Shown piece by piece: positions 61,906-64,000 of a DNA stretch of 64,000 nucleotides (position 1 is its first letter; each line of letters opens with the position of its first letter). The stretch comes from Nocardia sp. CY41 (GTDB taxonomy: Bacteria; Actinomycetota; Actinomycetes; Mycobacteriales; Mycobacteriaceae): assembly GCF_009829325.1 (NCBI RefSeq), contig NZ_VUOS01000020.1, positions 62,001 through 126,000 of the forward strand, read 5' to 3'. Position numbers and translations under genes: made by a program. The notes below the pieces were generated by a model. That model ran no database searches. It was not told the DNA's origin and worked only from the letters and a program-made list of their open reading frames with translations.

Positions 61906-64000
61906 GTGTCCGTTTATCTGTACAGATGGGGGAAGTTCGCCTTCCGCCGGAAATGGATAGTCCTTCCCGTCTGGCTCGTCTTGTTCGTGCTCCTCGGTGG
62001 TCTGGGAGCACAGCTCAGCAAGCCGATGAGCAACGACTTCAGCATGCCGGACCTGCCTTCCGAACGCGCCAACGAAATCCTCGACAAGCACTTCCCCGGC
62101 GCCTCGGCCGCGTTCAAGTTCGACGCGGTCACCGGCACCTACGTCGCCGCCGCGCCGGAGGGACAGAAACTGACCGATCCGGCCAACCGCGCGGCGCTGG
62201 AAGCGTTCATCGCCAAGCTCGGCCGGCTCGACATCGTCGATCACAGCAAGCCCATCACCAACCCGGTCGACGCGACCGAGAAGATGGGCTGCCTGACCGC
62301 CCCCGACCCCGCGCAGTGCAGTGGCGCCCCGCTGAACGTGCTCAGCAAGACCGCGCCCGCGACCGTGGCGGTGATCAACGTCCCGTTCACCATCGCGAAG
62401 TTCACCGACGTCACCGACGCGCACCGCGAAGCGGCGTACGACGTCGCGGCCGACGCGCGCAACGCCGGACTCACGGTCGAGATGAGCGGCTCGATCGCGC
62501 AGAAGCAGGAAGCGCCGAGCGGCAAGTCCGAGATGATCGGCATGGCCGTCGCGCTGGTCGTGATGATCGTCGCGTTCGGCGCCATCGTCGCGGCGTTCGT
62601 GCCCATCGTCACCGCGATCATCGGTCTCGGCGCGGCCACCTCGCTGATCATGCTCGGCACCTCGGTGATCGAGATCCCGAGTTTCACCACCTTCCTCGCC
62701 TCGATGATCGGCATCGCGCTGTCCATCGACTACGCGCTGTTCATCGTGTCCAGGTACAAGCATGAACTCGCGGTCCAGGACGCGCCGGAAGAAGCGGCGG
62801 GTACCGCGCTCGGCACGGCCGGCTCCGCCGTCGTGTTCGCCGGCCTGACGGTCATCATCGCGCTGGCGGGCCTGAGCATCGTCGGCGTCCAGTTCATGAC
62901 CTTCATGGGCCTCGGTGGCGCGATCGCCGCCGGTTTCGCGGTGCTCACCGCGATCACGTTGATGCCGGCGCTGCTCGGCGCGTTCGGCCGCTTCCTGTTC
63001 AAGCCGAAGCTGCCCGTCGTCGCCCAGCACGATCCCGAGGACGACAACTCGGTGACCAACGGCATGCGCTTCGGCCGGTTGATCGGCCGCATGCCGTGGG
63101 TCGCGCTGGTGCTGAGCGTCGTGGTGCTCGGCGCGCTCGCCGCTCCCGCGGCCGGCCTGAACCTGGGTCTACCCGGCGACGACAGCATGCCGAAGACCTC
63201 CACCATCCGGAAGGCCTACGAGCTGCGCACCGAGGGCTTCGGCGAGGGCAGCAACGGCGTGCTGAACGTGGCCGTGGATCTGAGCGCCGTGCCCGCCGAG
63301 AACCGGGATGCCGCGGTCAAGGCGCTGCGCGACAAGCTCGCGTCCTATCCGGGCATGGACTACGTGACCGAGCCGCAGTGGAGCCAGGACCAGCAGGGCG
63401 CGCTGCTGGACGGCGTGCCGAAGTCCGGGCCGAACAACCAGGCCACCAAGGACCTGGTGCAGGACGCCAGGGAGGCCGAAGGCCAGCTGAAGGCCGAGTA
63501 CGGCATCGAGTACGGCATCACCGGCACCACGGCGATCTACGCCGACGTGGACCACGTGCTGCTCAGCAAGATCGTGCCCTACCTGGCGATCGTGGCGGGC
63601 GCGGCGTTCGTGCTGCTGATCCTGGTGTTCCGGTCGATCCTGGTGCCACTCACCGCGGCGCTCGGATTCCTGTTGTCGATGGCCGCGACCTTCGGCGCGA
63701 CCGTGCTGATCTTCCAGGAGGGCAAGCTCGGCCTGATCGAGGATCCGCATCCGCTGGTCAGCTTCATGCCGATCATGCTGATCGGCCTGGTGTTCGGCTT
63801 GGCGATGGACTACCAGGTCTTCCTGGTGACCCGGATGCGCGAGGAGTTCGTGCACGGCAAGTCGGCCAAGGAGGCGGTGGTCGCCGGTTACCACCACGGC
63901 GCACGCGTGGTGACCTCGGCGGCGATCATCATGATCTCGGTGTTCGGTTCGTTCCTGCTGGAGACCGACGTGACGGCGAAGTCGTTCGGCTTCGCGCTGG
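61906..64000 (+). CDS. MMPL/RND family transporter (runs off the window)
   Basis: At least 698 residues, with the 3' end outside the window. The GTG start (MSVYLYRWGKFAFRRKWIVL) follows TAGGAG. It shows the MMPL layout: N-terminal helix, a periplasmic loop with a Cys pair, a helix group with IALSIDYALFIVSRYKHEL, a second loop (about 410-545) and a second group with LAMDYQVFLVTRMREEF. It resembles the actinobacterial MmpL type that exports lipids or drugs. Unlike the first MMPL operon, the TetR regulator is divergent. Confidence 0.92.
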   Translation, partial: MSVYLYRWGKFAFRRKWIVLPVWLVLFVLLGGLGAQLSKPMSNDFSMPDLPSERANEILDKHFPGASAAFKFDAVTGTYVAAAPEGQKLTDPANRAALEAFIAKLGRLDIVDHSKPITNPVDATEKMGCLTAPDPAQCSGAPLNVLSKTAPATVAVINVPFTIAKFTDVTDAHREAAYDVAADARNAGLTVEMSGSIAQKQEAPSGKSEMIGMAVALVVMIVAFGAIVAAFVPIVTAIIGLGAATSLIMLGTSVIEIPSFTTFLASMIGIALSIDYALFIVSRYKHELAVQDAPEEAAGTALGTAGSAVVFAGLTVIIALAGLSIVGVQFMTFMGLGGAIAAGFAVLTAITLMPALLGAFGRFLFKPKLPVVAQHDPEDDNSVTNGMRFGRLIGRMPWVALVLSVVVLGALAAPAAGLNLGLPGDDSMPKTSTIRKAYELRTEGFGEGSNGVLNVAVDLSAVPAENRDAAVKALRDKLASYPGMDYVTEPQWSQDQQGALLDGVPKSGPNNQATKDLVQDAREAEGQLKAEYGIEYGITGTTAIYADVDHVLLSKIVPYLAIVAGAAFVLLILVFRSILVPLTAALGFLLSMAATFGATVLIFQEGKLGLIEDPHPLVSFMPIMLIGLVFGLAMDYQVFLVTRMREEFVHGKSAKEAVVAGYHHGARVVTSAAIIMISVFGSFLLETDVTAKSFGFAL

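Overview
The window is high-GC actinobacterial DNA, most likely a Nocardia chromosome or that of a close mycolic-acid-bearing relative. The main evidence is gene order. GatD, RecR, a YbaB-type protein, an SRPBCC protein, an FAD oxidase/SAM methyltransferase pair, DnaX, a class I aminotransferase, the SRP RNA and tRNA-Ser follow the order I know from the Mycobacterium tuberculosis Rv3713 to Rv3722c region, with insertions. A PknK-type kinase, MMPL transporters, a WS/DGAT-like acyltransferase and many MarR/TetR regulators also fit Nocardia. All calls come from reading translations and motifs; no database search was run.

Layout. 1-7.7 kb: the end of gatD, a HAD hydrolase, a transglutaminase plus ATP-grasp/alpha-E gene pair with a small Cys-rich protein divergent from it, a LysE exporter, recR and a YbaB protein. 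7.8-13.2 kb: a secreted protein, a MerR regulator with a textbook MerR-type promoter followed by a glyoxalase-fold gene, an SRPBCC protein, and an FAD oxidoreductase/methyltransferase pair of the kind that makes 10-methyl branched fatty acids. 13.2-22.3 kb: a PknK-like kinase-ATPase, a MarR regulator, a phytase-like secreted protein and a fadB/fadA pair for beta-oxidation. 22.6-25.9 kb: a greatly enlarged dnaX whose linker carries eleven 17-residue tandem repeats. 26-31.6 kb: a hypothetical gene, an MMPL-TetR operon behind a 35-bp palindrome, and an ammonium transporter with Glu in place of the first pore histidine. 31.8-40.6 kb: a zinc metallopeptidase, a DUF2207 protein, a ROK regulator preceded by a short Cys-tailed leader peptide, an HhH-GPD protein, a methyltransferase and an aspartate aminotransferase. 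40.9-41.2 kb: SRP RNA and tRNA-Ser(GGA).

41.2-46.4 kb, directly downstream of tRNA-Ser, looks accessory: small overlapping genes, a gene fragment, an XRE/TPR regulator without a usable start before its helix-turn-helix, a CutA protein and a SLOG-like nucleotide-binding protein. 46.4-49.9 kb holds an odd WS/DGAT acyltransferase and a cytochrome b (QcrB) gene with no qcrC or qcrA beside it. 50.5-55.5 kb contains three genes linked to queuosine: GluQ-RS, a YhhQ-type precursor transporter and Tgt, consistent with salvage of queuine. 55.5-64 kb: a divergent MarR/NTF2-like pair, a heterodimeric ABC exporter with one degenerate ATPase site, Rrf2 and TetR regulators, and an MMPL transporter that runs off the window.

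The least expected items are the DnaX repeat array, the Cys-tailed leader peptide, the orphan qcrB and the queuosine salvage group. I saw no CRISPR array, no complete insertion sequence and no prophage.
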